A DNA stretch of 64,000 bases from Arcuatula senhousia (Eukaryota; Mollusca; Bivalvia; Mytilida; Mytilidae), in NCBI GenBank assembly GCA_963971305.1, contig OZ020305.1, forward strand, positions 4,373,001 to 4,437,000, written 5' to 3'. The position numbers and the translations under genes were made by a program. Below the pieces are notes generated by a model. It saw only the letters and a list, made by a program, of their open reading frames with translations, had not been told where the DNA came from and searched no databases. Of this stretch, positions 25,501 through 34,221 are shown one piece after another (position 1 is the first letter of the stretch; each line of letters begins with the position of its first letter).

Positions 25501-26986
25501 AGTGTGGATGGAACGCTCATTTCGATGCAAATCGATACAAAACATAATAGAATACCATTGTAATAAAACCCCTTCAAAGTAATAGCAGTTAGGTACAAAT
25601 ATATGCAGCTGCTTTAGACAATGCTTATCAACTTAACAAACCATAGTCTGGAAAACAAGTTGCTGCAATGAGTGGATTGTAATTGATCCAATAGGAACAA
25701 AGTACAAAAAATTGATTCCAAAATACAATAGACTTTTATAGCATGCTTGAGTATTGGGCAAAAGTCATTGTTACATCTTAAGCTAGTGTAATTTACAAAT
25801 AAAAGCAACAGTTTGAATATATGGATATAACTTCATCAATTTGACAGGTTTCCATGTTTGTATAAAGTATTATAGAATTAATATTTAATTGGTTTCTATC
25901 AACAATCTAGGTGGTTTAGAAACGAAAGAATCAGTGGATTTAATTACAAATTTAAATGCTTTTAGGTTTAATTGAACATTTTGAATCAATTTTGTTATAT
26001 GAACGTATATATTTTGAATCAATTTTGTTATATGAACATACATTCTCAACTTGACAAAGTGTGTGTTAATTATTGTATGTTTAAATTCAAGTTGAATATT
26101 TCTTTCTATCAAACCGCCACAAAGAGGTAAACACATCGTGCTGCTGAATCCACGTTTCGTGGTTTATTATTCGTCAGGTGGAAATTTCATAGGCAAACTT
26201 TCCGACTCTTTGAGACTCAAGAACGATCCTAGTTGTTTTTTTGTTTGTTTTTGGTTTGTTTTGGATTAGTTTTTTTTTTTTGGGGGGGGGAGAGGAGGAA
26301 CGAAAATTTGTTGTCACGTGTATTATTAATTGGGAGGGTAAAACTATAGATATAATATACACAGTTCGATAAGAGTTGACTCAATGAGAGCCACTACACC
26401 TGCCATACTCACAGACTGCGAATTGGAGACGCTTACATAAAATTTTCGCTTGTTTCCCACTGGCCAGTTCTGTATAAACGAATAAGTTAAAACAAAAGAC
26501 CCAGTTTTTTGCATAGATTTCCATTGATTCATGATAACTTTTGTTTAAGTTATAAGGGGTAGCACTAAAATAATGAATTTTTGAGAAAAGTAAAGCATAA
26601 ATATATAATGTGACGTTATGTAAAGTGTATTTAAATACTATTATAATTACAATAGGGTTGTACTCTTTTATGTTTGGCATTATCTAGATTGATAGCCAGT
26701 TCGGTGATCTCTAATAAAATAGAGGTTCAATACAAAATATTTGTCATTTAAATATATTTTACACAATAAATTATAGATATGTGTCCTCCTTGTCTAAATC
26801 TAGTGCTTTGTATGTAATGCTTGATAAACAAAAAGAACATATATTACAAACGTATTTTTTAAGTCGGCGGAAAATTAGGAAATATTGATATTATTTTTTC
26901 TAATTAACAGATATTAAGGCCTACCTTTCCTCGTGGTTTTCCCTTTCTTTGGTTGGTAAGTAACTTCTGTTTTGACAACCGTCCCG
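20365..26986 (-). CDS. EF-hand calcium-binding protein with acidic repeat tail (5' incomplete)
   Basis: Five minus-strand exons join in phase: 26986-26925, 23277-23233, 22922-22785, 21662-21414 and 20804-20365, giving about 310 residues. The first begins with the third base of a codon, so at least one exon is missing. The order is a basic segment (GTVVKTEVTYQPKKGKTTRK), then four EF-hand-like units, then the tail. EF2 (DTDEQEGLSLDE) is formed across one junction with the usual spacing. EF4 (DKDGNGIIDPEE) is a textbook 12-residue loop, also split by an intron. EF1 (NDHCTDGVVTRD) and EF3 (FENDITIDEL) are degenerate. The last about 120 residues are E/Q/T-rich with five to six TETQEGEQ units and several ETTEETQ-like units. 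This suggests a soluble calcium sensor or buffer with a disordered acidic arm; no named family can be assigned. Introns hold a repeat element and an exact 97-bp duplication. Confidence 0.75.
20433..20582 (-). repeat. 24-bp coding repeats in the EF-hand protein tail
   Basis: Five to six copies of a unit coding TETQEGEQ, nearly identical in DNA. A second set of 21-bp ETTEETQ-type units lies upstream in the frame (about 20640-20720). Copy number is likely to vary between alleles. Confidence 0.85.
21018..21125 (+). repeat. Dispersed repeat 'GAGATGTGGAATAAGTGTAC', copy 1
   Basis: The phrases GAGATGTGGAATAAGTGTAC, GCGACACA(A/G)CCCACAATTAAA and TTTAGAAAAACCACA recur at 33.78-33.87 kb (+) and 44.55-44.66 kb (-). 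This copy continues into CAGCCTTCAACGAGGGCA, shared with the 44.5 kb copy. Three copies in 24 kb show a mobile family; the class is unknown. Confidence 0.7.
21764..22540. repeat. Exact 97-bp direct repeat flanking about 545 bp, with (TA)n
   Basis: The block starting AACTAGGGTCTAAAGAAAAC and ending AAAAACTGGTACAATA occurs at about 21766 and again at about 22409 with no difference I can see. A TA run precedes the first copy and follows the second. It lies in an intron of the EF-hand gene. It may be a recent tandem duplication or the long direct repeats of an element; neither is established. Confidence 0.75.
23285..23311. repeat. GATAA pentanucleotide microsatellite
   Basis: Four perfect TAAGA/GATAA copies lie just upstream (gene sense) of the 23277-23233 exon. 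Confidence 0.8.
23539..24428. mobile_element. Repeat element with GTCCCCCGCCGC ends and two 335-bp units
   Basis: GTCCCCCGCCGCAACGCG at the left is mirrored by GCGGCGGGGGAC plus GCTACGCG at the right. Inside are a (CCGT)n microsatellite (23581-23606) and two units starting near 23608 and 23943 that share TTTTTGTGGGTGC, ACACTGATAGGGTACTATTA and AAAATGGCCGCCGTTT. The layout (short inverted ends, microsatellite, long tandem units) matches that of the 58.5 kb element though the sequences differ. Confidence 0.75.
24430..26920. other. Intron of the EF-hand gene, nothing coding seen
   Basis: AT-rich intronic DNA. It contains a 33-bp direct duplication around TTTTGAATCAATTTTGTTAT (25977-26045) and a T/G homopolymer junction near 26270-26290. 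No exon with convincing borders. Confidence 0.5.
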
Positions 26987-27611
26987 CTGTAATATATTCA
27001 TGAGTTATCTACATAGCTTCGCTCAAGTAACTCTAAAAGTAACCCGTGACGTATGGCTGGTGATATTTTAAAAGGACAAATGTGTTCAATGAGATAGCCC
27101 ACAATTAAATTTTATTGACTTATTGAAGTAAATGTATGTACTGAGTTGTTCAGCTGTCAAGTTTCATATCTTTGGAGATTTTCTATTTCGTTAAACCCCC
27201 TTGAGATGCCTCTGTCGTACGAAACGCTTCATCCGTTCACAGAGGGGACCTGGATTCACTTTTTAGATCACGTTATGGATGATTAAAGTAGAAATACGCT
27301 TTTTGAAAACTTAATGGAAGATTGTAATAAGTTTTATTGATCTGTATATTATACATGGATTTATAGCATCATAATTCCTGAACGTATTTTGCATCGTTAC
27401 GTAACAGGGTTTTGTTAGGAAAGATATTGGAACCCACCTATAAACGAGTAAATATTTTGACGAATTATGGAGATGGGACAAGATTCAAGATTAGAGTCAG
27501 GAAACTCGGCCATAATTTTTTTAGATTTAGATCTAATTTTGTATTTTTTCTTTTATTATTCGATGCTTTTCATAATCTGGATGTAGTGTGTGGCTTTTTT
27601 TCAATATTTTG

Positions 27612-27720
27612 GGTAGAGCGCCTCTGATGAGTCTTGAATAGACGAAACGCGCGTCAGGCGTAGTAAAATTCATTGTCTGGAACTTCGTTGTATTGTAATT
27701 TTATTTAATTTTAGAGCAGA
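27612..27720 (+). ncRNA. Hammerhead ribozyme within a dispersed repeat (intact core)
   Basis: The core elements come in the canonical order: CTGATGA (27624-27630), stem II GTCT/AGAC closed by TGAAT (27631-27643), GAAA (27644-27647), a minimal stem III ACGCGCGT, and cleavage triplet GTC ending at 27655. Stem I pairs CGCCT (27619-27623) with AGGCG (27656-27660). Open stem I and tiny stem III are the type I form known from animal retrozymes and Penelope-like elements. Downstream TTGTCTGGAACTTCGTTGT is shared with the other copies in this window. Confidence 0.85.
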
Positions 27721-28492
27721 AAAAAAAGCAGAAAAGTAAAAGTCTATGAAAACTTCAGGCAGTATATACATGAAACACTGTCGATATCAAAATCATTAAA
27801 CCCGAAGCTGATTATTTTTTTAATATCCTTAGCTTACACATGAAAATCCCTGCACTCTCCTTCAGCGCACATAGTTGATTGGAAACTGTCAAAAAACGCT
27901 TTAAATGATTTTTTTTAAAACTTAGGACTACAAACGTGGATATATAAAACCTATATAAAACCTTCCTCGTACCAAAAAAATAGACTGGCATTTTTTCATG
28001 CAGGAACTTAACCCGAATAATACAATCGTTATATTTCGCTCCTTGCAGTCGCTACATCACGTCCGCCGAAGTATACGAAGACGGATAGGGCTTGAATTAT
28101 TCGAGTTAGCAGAAACTATAATTAAGAGCCGTACACACGTTAAATGAGATGGATCCTCCAAGCTCGGTAATTTTGTTATTATACCTTTATCAATCAAATT
28201 ATTGCTATGTATATAAAATTGTTTTCAAATTGTCCTGCAGAATTCCGACAAGTACCTCCCGGTGGTGCATGACAGGCACTGATCCAACTAAAACATTTAG
28301 TACCGGGAACTGGAGTAGCTAACAGTGGTGGTGCATGGTGTGTCATGGACTTGACGACCGATATGACCCGATATTCGGCACTTAGCAAGTCATTAATAGT
28401 CTCCGCCCGCAGGTATCTTTAAATATACTAAAATTAAGCTGGATGACACAATGTTACTTTTCTTTGATCTTTTTCAGTAGGGGTCAGAGAAA

Positions 28493-29350
28493 TATGGAAC
28501 GCCAAATTAACATATATTCAATTAATTGTACCTATCTTCAAATAATTATACCTATCTTCAATTGAATTATACCTATCTTCAATTGAATTATACCTATCTT
28601 CAATTCAATTATAGATATCTTCAATTCAATTATACCTATATTCAATTCAATTGTACCTAAGTACAATTCAGCACAATTAAAGATATCTTCAATTCAATTG
28701 TACCTATCTTCAATTCAATTGTACCTATCTTCAATTCAATTAAACCTATCTTCAATTGAATTGAACCTATCTTCAATCGAATTGAACCTATCTTCAATTG
28801 AATTAAACCTATCTTCAATTCAATTGTACCTATCTTCAATTCAATTAAACCTATCTTCAATTGAATTGAACCTATCTTCAATCGAATTGAACCTATCTTC
28901 AATTGAATTAAACCTATCTTCAATTCAATTGTCTCTATATCTATAATTGAATTGAAGATAGGTATAATTCAATTGAAGATAGGTGTAATTGAATTGAAGA
29001 TATCTTCAAATGAATTGAAGATATCTTCAAATGAATTGGAGATATCTCCAAATGAATTATGGAGATGTTGGAATTAGACCTATCTTTAAGTGAATTAAAG
29101 ATATCTTCAATTCAATTGAAGATAAGTACAATTGAATTATACCTAGGTGCAATTAAATTGCACCTAGGTATAATTCATTTGAAGATAGGCTCAATTGATA
29201 TGAAGATATCTTTAATTATTTGAAGATAGGTACAATTGAATTGAAGATATCTTCAATTTATTTGAAGATATCTTCAAATGATTGAAGATATCTTCAATTA
29301 TTTGAAGATAGGTACAATTAATTGAATACATGTTAATTTGGCGTTCCATA
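28493..29350. mobile_element. 858-bp inverted element made of a 21-bp minisatellite
   Basis: TATGGAACGCCAAATTAACA at 28493 is mirrored at the right end, which reads TGTTAATTTGGCGTTCCATA up to 29350. The repeat symmetry continues inward. The left half (to about 28940) is roughly twenty 21-bp units with CTATCTTCAATT in one orientation; the right half carries them as AATTGAAGATAG. The whole element can fold back on itself. Open frames in it (LSSIQLN..., LKIGSIQ...) arise from the repeat and are not genes. Confidence 0.9.
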
Positions 29351-30425
29351 GAGAAAGGGGACATTAATTTTAATATGTTGCAAGTGGTCTGAGCTCATCC
29401 CACGACGGGTGGTAGTCCGAGATTGCTTAGGTTGAACTTGAATAAAATGACATTGGCCATATATGAAATTTTTAAAATGGGGTTTGAAAGATAAGTAGTT
29501 ACGTTCACCACCCCCTTTTCTTCAATTCGATTTTCTTTCATTGATTTCATTCCTTTTCCTTTATGATTCGTTTCATGCATAATTTTCATTCATTGCATCT
29601 CGGCCTCAAAATCTGGCTTTGTTCGGGCAAATTTGCAAAAGTTGACAATCGCGTGAGTCTCAAAACTCGAGGGAAACTCCGAATGGATTTTAATGTCGTT
29701 TTAACTCATTTACTGCTAAAGTCCCGATAATATCTACAAATATACTTTGAAACATAAAAAAGGAGGGGGGGGTGAAAGTTTTTGTTCCGCACATTGACTG
29801 TATTAACAAAATATTGAGGTAATGTTGGAGCTACATAAATGTTTAATGAAAATGTCGATTTTTATTTTAAAGATTAGAATAAGGGTCATGAAAATTGTCG
29901 ATTTTATATGAATATGATCAAATATTGATAATGAAAATAAACATTACAATTAAAACCCAGTTCATCCAACTCATGATATTTTTTAATGAACACATAGAAA
30001 CTCATGTAGATATAAATTGATAAAACTTTTCAACATTTTAAAATTACCTCCCTTTGAAAAAAATATTTTTTATAGAAAAATATAAATCGATTTTGTTTCG
30101 TCAATTTTTAAAATTTAGTGTTTAAAATAATAAAAATGTATATAAAACTTTTGTTTTGATTACTATATGCATATATATTTTGAATAAACTGAAACTAAAT
30201 AATAAGATTGCACCTTATTGTTAAGCCATCTTTAATATATGTAGTCAACTGAAAAACCGTTCTTTGGTAGCTTTGCGCAGTGGCGGTACCATAGCCGATG
30301 AGGTTTATCCGAGGCGTGGTTATTGCTAGTTGAAAACTATACCCAATACCCCGCGCTGATGCCTGAAATATGGCAGCAGTCGCAATTTCTGAACGCCTCC
30401 ACGGAGGCAGAATTCCAAATAAAAG
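29351..30425. other. Intergenic DNA, no gene seen
   Basis: AT-rich with a G run near 29763. The missing 5' exon(s) of the EF-hand gene may lie here or around 27-28.4 kb, but none could be recognised. Confidence 0.4.
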
Positions 30426-30429
30426 ATAA

Positions 30430-30595
30430 AATAAGATGGAAAGGGATAATCAGTATCATAAAACCGTAGAGACAAAGACAAAACCGGCAGACAAAAAATC
30501 ATCACAACAAAACAAACCACATAACAACATAAAACACGCACACACATAACAACAAAACCGCATTCAGCAACGCGAACTCAAGTCGAAACATCCCA
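30430..30595 (-). mobile_element. Penelope-like 3' end, 56.7-kb subfamily
   Basis: GGGATAATCAGTATCATAAA followed by AAACCGGCAGACAAAAA and ACGCGAACTCAAGTCGAAAC matches the tail at 56.75-56.92 kb almost base for base, so the two insertions belong to one young subfamily. Confidence 0.75.
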
Positions 30596-31762
30596 TACTC
30601 ACAATTTGCAACAAATATCCCGTTTCCAATAAAGTGTGGTTTTCCAGTATCCCATATCCCTGTACATAAAATGGACTTAGATATCCCAGTAAGTTTTGTC
30701 TCAAATATCCCGTATCCCTTGAAGAAAATTATGTGTGAATATCCCATATCTCAATATACCCTAAACAAGCCTCAATGTTTAAAATTCATACAAATCATGA
30801 ATAGATTCCGAACACACATTTTCTATTGTCCGTCAGGGTTGTCAATGCACAAATAAATATCAATAATTTGGAGTGCATTTTTTTTTCAAGGCTGTAAAAT
30901 ATTTTGTTTTGTTTTGCAGCGGTCATATAGTGCCATTCGAGAATTCTAAAGCTCGGTCTCTTACAATAAAAGCAGTTTACCCTTTTGCTTTACAGTAGGA
31001 ACCTTTTTCCTGTGAAAGCTTTTGGCAAGATTTCCTCTGTAAAATTTGTAAGAAATTTCATTATATTCATAATCCTTATGGATATTATTTTGGATTTTTG
31101 GGGGATTTTTTTTTAGGATATACAATTCTTTTAGTAATTGTTCTACTATCTAGCCCTTTCTCAACATATTTTCACTTAATAAAAACAAGAATATGCAGAA
31201 ATATCAAAGTTTGTTATTTATTTCGGAATCTGATGAATCTATCAATTCATTCACAAGAAAACTATTAACGATGAAATTGTAAAAAAAAGCCCAATATCTG
31301 TTGAATTATGAAGGAACCGGAATGATGCGCTTTTGAAATATTTTATTTATGAATTAATCAAAACCATTAAACATGTACAAATAAACTTGGAATGACTCAG
31401 AACTAGCTATGCATTTGTTCTTTAAGTTTTTATCCCAGAAAAATTTGTTCAAAAATGGCCTGGTAATAATAATTTTTTTTTATAATTTTATAGGAAAAGT
31501 CGTAAACCGTGAAATACTTTTAACACTTCACTGTACGTTTGTAAAAAAAAAATGTATATACTCAAGATAACCTTTCATGCCCGGTGAAACTTGGGAAATT
31601 ATTCATAATTCATTAGAACATCGATGATTTTAATGAAAATTTTTAAGTTCAATTATTTTTGTAATGAAACGTGCTTCAGCTATGAATAAAATATGATTCT
31701 TGGAGACATTATGAGACATAAACTTAAGCTCAAAGTTTCTGGGTTTAATTTCTGGCAGTGTC
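30596..31762. other. Upstream region of the TRIM gene
   Basis: Holds a loose array of TATCCCGTATCCC-like phrases (30.59-30.75 kb) and AT-rich DNA. TTCTGGCAG just before the TRIM start codon could be a splice acceptor of a 5' untranslated exon. No promoter motif can be defended. Confidence 0.4.
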
Positions 31763-33556
31763 ATGGCGGAAAGAGAGCCGTTTGTCTGCCCTGTCTGTAA
31801 GGAAGATTTTAAAGATCCCAGACTGTTGCCGTGCTTTCATACCTTCTGTAAACAGTGTCTTAATAACGTGATCACTGTCGAATTCAAGGATGGTTTATTT
31901 GAATGCCCTCTTTGTCACGAAGAAATCAGAGTTCCTAGAAATGGCGCCAAAGGATTTATAATCAATTCGTTTTTGGACAAGGAATCAAAACTTCGGTACA
32001 AGAAAAGATATTGTGAAAGCTGTGACGACAATCAGTACGCCACATCGAAATGTCACGACTGCGCGAACTACTTTTGCGAAAAATGTTTGAATGTGCACGA
32101 CAAAGTTCATGGCGCAAAAGATCACTACGTCCAATCTGTAGTACCAGAGTCATTAGCAACCTGCAGATATCACGAGAGATTGCTGGACTATTTCTGCGAT
32201 ACGTGCAAAAGTGTCGTCTGTTCAAAATGCACGGACAGACGACATAAGTCTCATCTAATTCGTGACCTAGCTTCGGCAGCAGACATGGTCAAAGATCGCC
32301 TTCATTCTTTTATCCAAGCTGATAGCGATGATTATAAGAGCCATTTTGCAAGACAACAGAGAAGATACTTCAAAGACGAACAACGTATCATGGACGCATT
32401 AGAGGACCAAGTCAGAAAATTTGATGCCGTTTTAGAGGATGTTAGACGCGATTTTGTTCGTCAGCTTTTAGAAGCATTATCCGATTCTAAGAACGACTTG
32501 ATCTCAAATAAAACGTCCGTATCTAAAATTACAATGGCAAACGACCACTTGAGAGAATTAGCCAGACGCTTCATCAAAAACGCAAATGATTCAGACATTG
32601 TAAAATATGGATACATGCTGGAAGAAAAGCTGATTCACCTCGACGAAACTTTACTTAGCAGACAGAAAATCAAGTTCATACCACACGACGTAAGCATGGT
32701 GGACGTCAAAAGATTATTCGGTCATTTTACTCCTTCTAAATATGATACTACTCACAAGAATCGAGTCACCGTTCTTGGATCTTTCCATGGCTCATTGGAG
32801 GACTGCGCCATAACCTCATTGGTCTGTTTACCCGACGATACACTTTGGATTTGCTTTGGAAGTAATGGAGTCTTAGAAAAGTATAGTTTCAACGGTCAAA
32901 GAATGGAGCTGATAAAAATAGAACACCGAATCGACGACATCGCAGCCGATCAGTTCGGTAAAATTTTCGTTACTTGTAATGCGGCAAAGAAGATTATTTG
33001 TTACAATAACAAGTCAAGAAAAAGAGACCATTTTATTGACACCGATTTCTGTGCCAGGGGCATTGACATTGACACAAATAATGACGTGTTAGTCGGAATG
33101 ACGGAAAGCGACGTCTTTTTCGGATCTGTTAGCCAGCAAATTGGAACCGTTGCTACAATTTCAAAGGATAAAATCATCCATAAGTTTTACACCGACGAAT
33201 TAATCCAATATCCTGCCCGCATTGCCGTCAATAGTAGAAACATAGTAGCCGTTTGTGACTGGATAAGATTGTGCGTTATAATTTTTCGGGGGAAAAAGAA
33301 AATCGGATACTTTGACGGTAAGAGAGACGGTTTTGATCATTTTACACCAAGAGGAATTTGTTCCACAAACAACGACCATTTTATCGTAGTTGATACAGGG
33401 TCCTGTCACCTCCATTTGATATCAGACGAGGGCATTCTTAAAAAGACCGTGCACAGTAAGACAGATATAGGCGATCCATACAGCGTGACGGTCGATCAAC
33501 ATGATTGTATCTGGATAGGAACAAAGGATGGTCGTGTCGTTCATCTATGTGCCTAG
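31763..33556 (+). CDS. TRIM-family RING/B-box protein with propeller-like C-terminus
   Basis: Uninterrupted 597-residue frame. A C3HC4 RING is complete: Cys9, Cys12, Cys24, His26, Cys29, Cys32, Cys48 and Cys51. A first B-box-like zinc region covers about residues 84-121. B-box 2 has Cys134, His137, Cys145, Cys148, Cys153, Cys156, His161 and His164. Residues about 170-280 are charged and helical, as for the TRIM coiled coil. From about 330 the sequence shows repeated strand patterns with DxxxxIWIG and GxIFVTCN-type phrases, like NHL/six-blade propellers of TRIM2/3/56/71 relatives. RING plus B-box proteins act as E3 ubiquitin ligases; the target is unknown. Single-exon TRIM genes are greatly expanded in bivalves and often linked to innate immunity (family knowledge). 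The ATG chosen directly precedes the RING. Confidence 0.95.
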   Translation: MAEREPFVCPVCKEDFKDPRLLPCFHTFCKQCLNNVITVEFKDGLFECPLCHEEIRVPRNGAKGFIINSFLDKESKLRYKKRYCESCDDNQYATSKCHDCANYFCEKCLNVHDKVHGAKDHYVQSVVPESLATCRYHERLLDYFCDTCKSVVCSKCTDRRHKSHLIRDLASAADMVKDRLHSFIQADSDDYKSHFARQQRRYFKDEQRIMDALEDQVRKFDAVLEDVRRDFVRQLLEALSDSKNDLISNKTSVSKITMANDHLRELARRFIKNANDSDIVKYGYMLEEKLIHLDETLLSRQKIKFIPHDVSMVDVKRLFGHFTPSKYDTTHKNRVTVLGSFHGSLEDCAITSLVCLPDDTLWICFGSNGVLEKYSFNGQRMELIKIEHRIDDIAADQFGKIFVTCNAAKKIICYNNKSRKRDHFIDTDFCARGIDIDTNNDVLVGMTESDVFFGSVSQQIGTVATISKDKIIHKFYTDELIQYPARIAVNSRNIVAVCDWIRLCVIIFRGKKKIGYFDGKRDGFDHFTPRGICSTNNDHFIVVDTGSCHLHLISDEGILKKTVHSKTDIGDPYSVTVDQHDCIWIGTKDGRVVHLCA

Positions 33557-33779
33557 TGTATAAACATTTCAATTTTACAAAGCTATTGATAATTATTAAT
33601 TGTAGTTTCTTAGGTTTAACTGTCTCCTAAAAAAACCTATTATATGCAATCAATGTTGAATATAACCATTTACTAGTAGTTCTCTACATTAAATACGGAT
33701 AAATACAACTTTCATTTTATGTGATCTATAAATTGGATCTTATATTGGTTTTACTAAAAAAACAGTCACCTTGAATAGA

Positions 33780-33965
33780 AAAGAATGAGATGTGGAATAA
33801 GTGTACGCGACACAGCCCACAATTAAACGGAAATTTAGAAAAACCACACTAAAACCACAATGGAAGATGTGGACTTTCCCATCCAGGCAATATATTTTGC
33901 AATTGCTACCCCTGACCCGTGTGTCGTCTATTTAAGACTCATTCAGAGGCGTTCTAGCCAAAAGG
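33780..33965. repeat. Dispersed repeat copy 2 joined to a decayed hammerhead
   Basis: GAGATGTGGAATAAGTGTAC to AAAAACCACA (33786-33850, +) matches the repeat at 21.0 and 44.6 kb. It is followed at 33909-33951 on the minus strand by a worn hammerhead: CTGAATGA has one extra base, and the GAAA box reads GACA. It could not cleave as written. Confidence 0.6.
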
Positions 33966-34221
33966 TTGAACATGCCACATACTATATGAATACGGAGAGC
34001 ATTGAACAATTAAACAGAAAAGGCCGAATTGGAACTTAAATTGTGACCAAGATTAACCTTAACCTGGGTGATTTTAGCTTTTCGTTTTGTACGACGCAGG
34101 TCGATTTGTCAATTGTTGATTGTATTGTTTAAATAAAGTTATACAACAACTTGCACCATGCATCTTTGATTCAAACTTGAAAGGCAAATAAATAATTATG
34201 GTAAATGTCTCTTTTTTACTT

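Noticed and set aside
27200..27240. A third intact hammerhead at GCCTCTGTCGTACGAAACGC
   Set aside because: It has GAAAC and a GCCTCTG-like start but lacks the CTGATGA box and stem II.
28194..28388. Minus-strand frame with CFSWISACHAPPGG as a 5' exon of the EF-hand gene
   Set aside because: A possible donor follows GGGAG, but the phase (one base over) does not match the two bases needed by the exon at 26986.
28657..28946. Repeated-peptide frames LSSIQLN and [11 protein letters not shown]
   Set aside because: A 21-bp unit divisible by three gives open frames on both strands by arithmetic. No start context, codon bias or domain.
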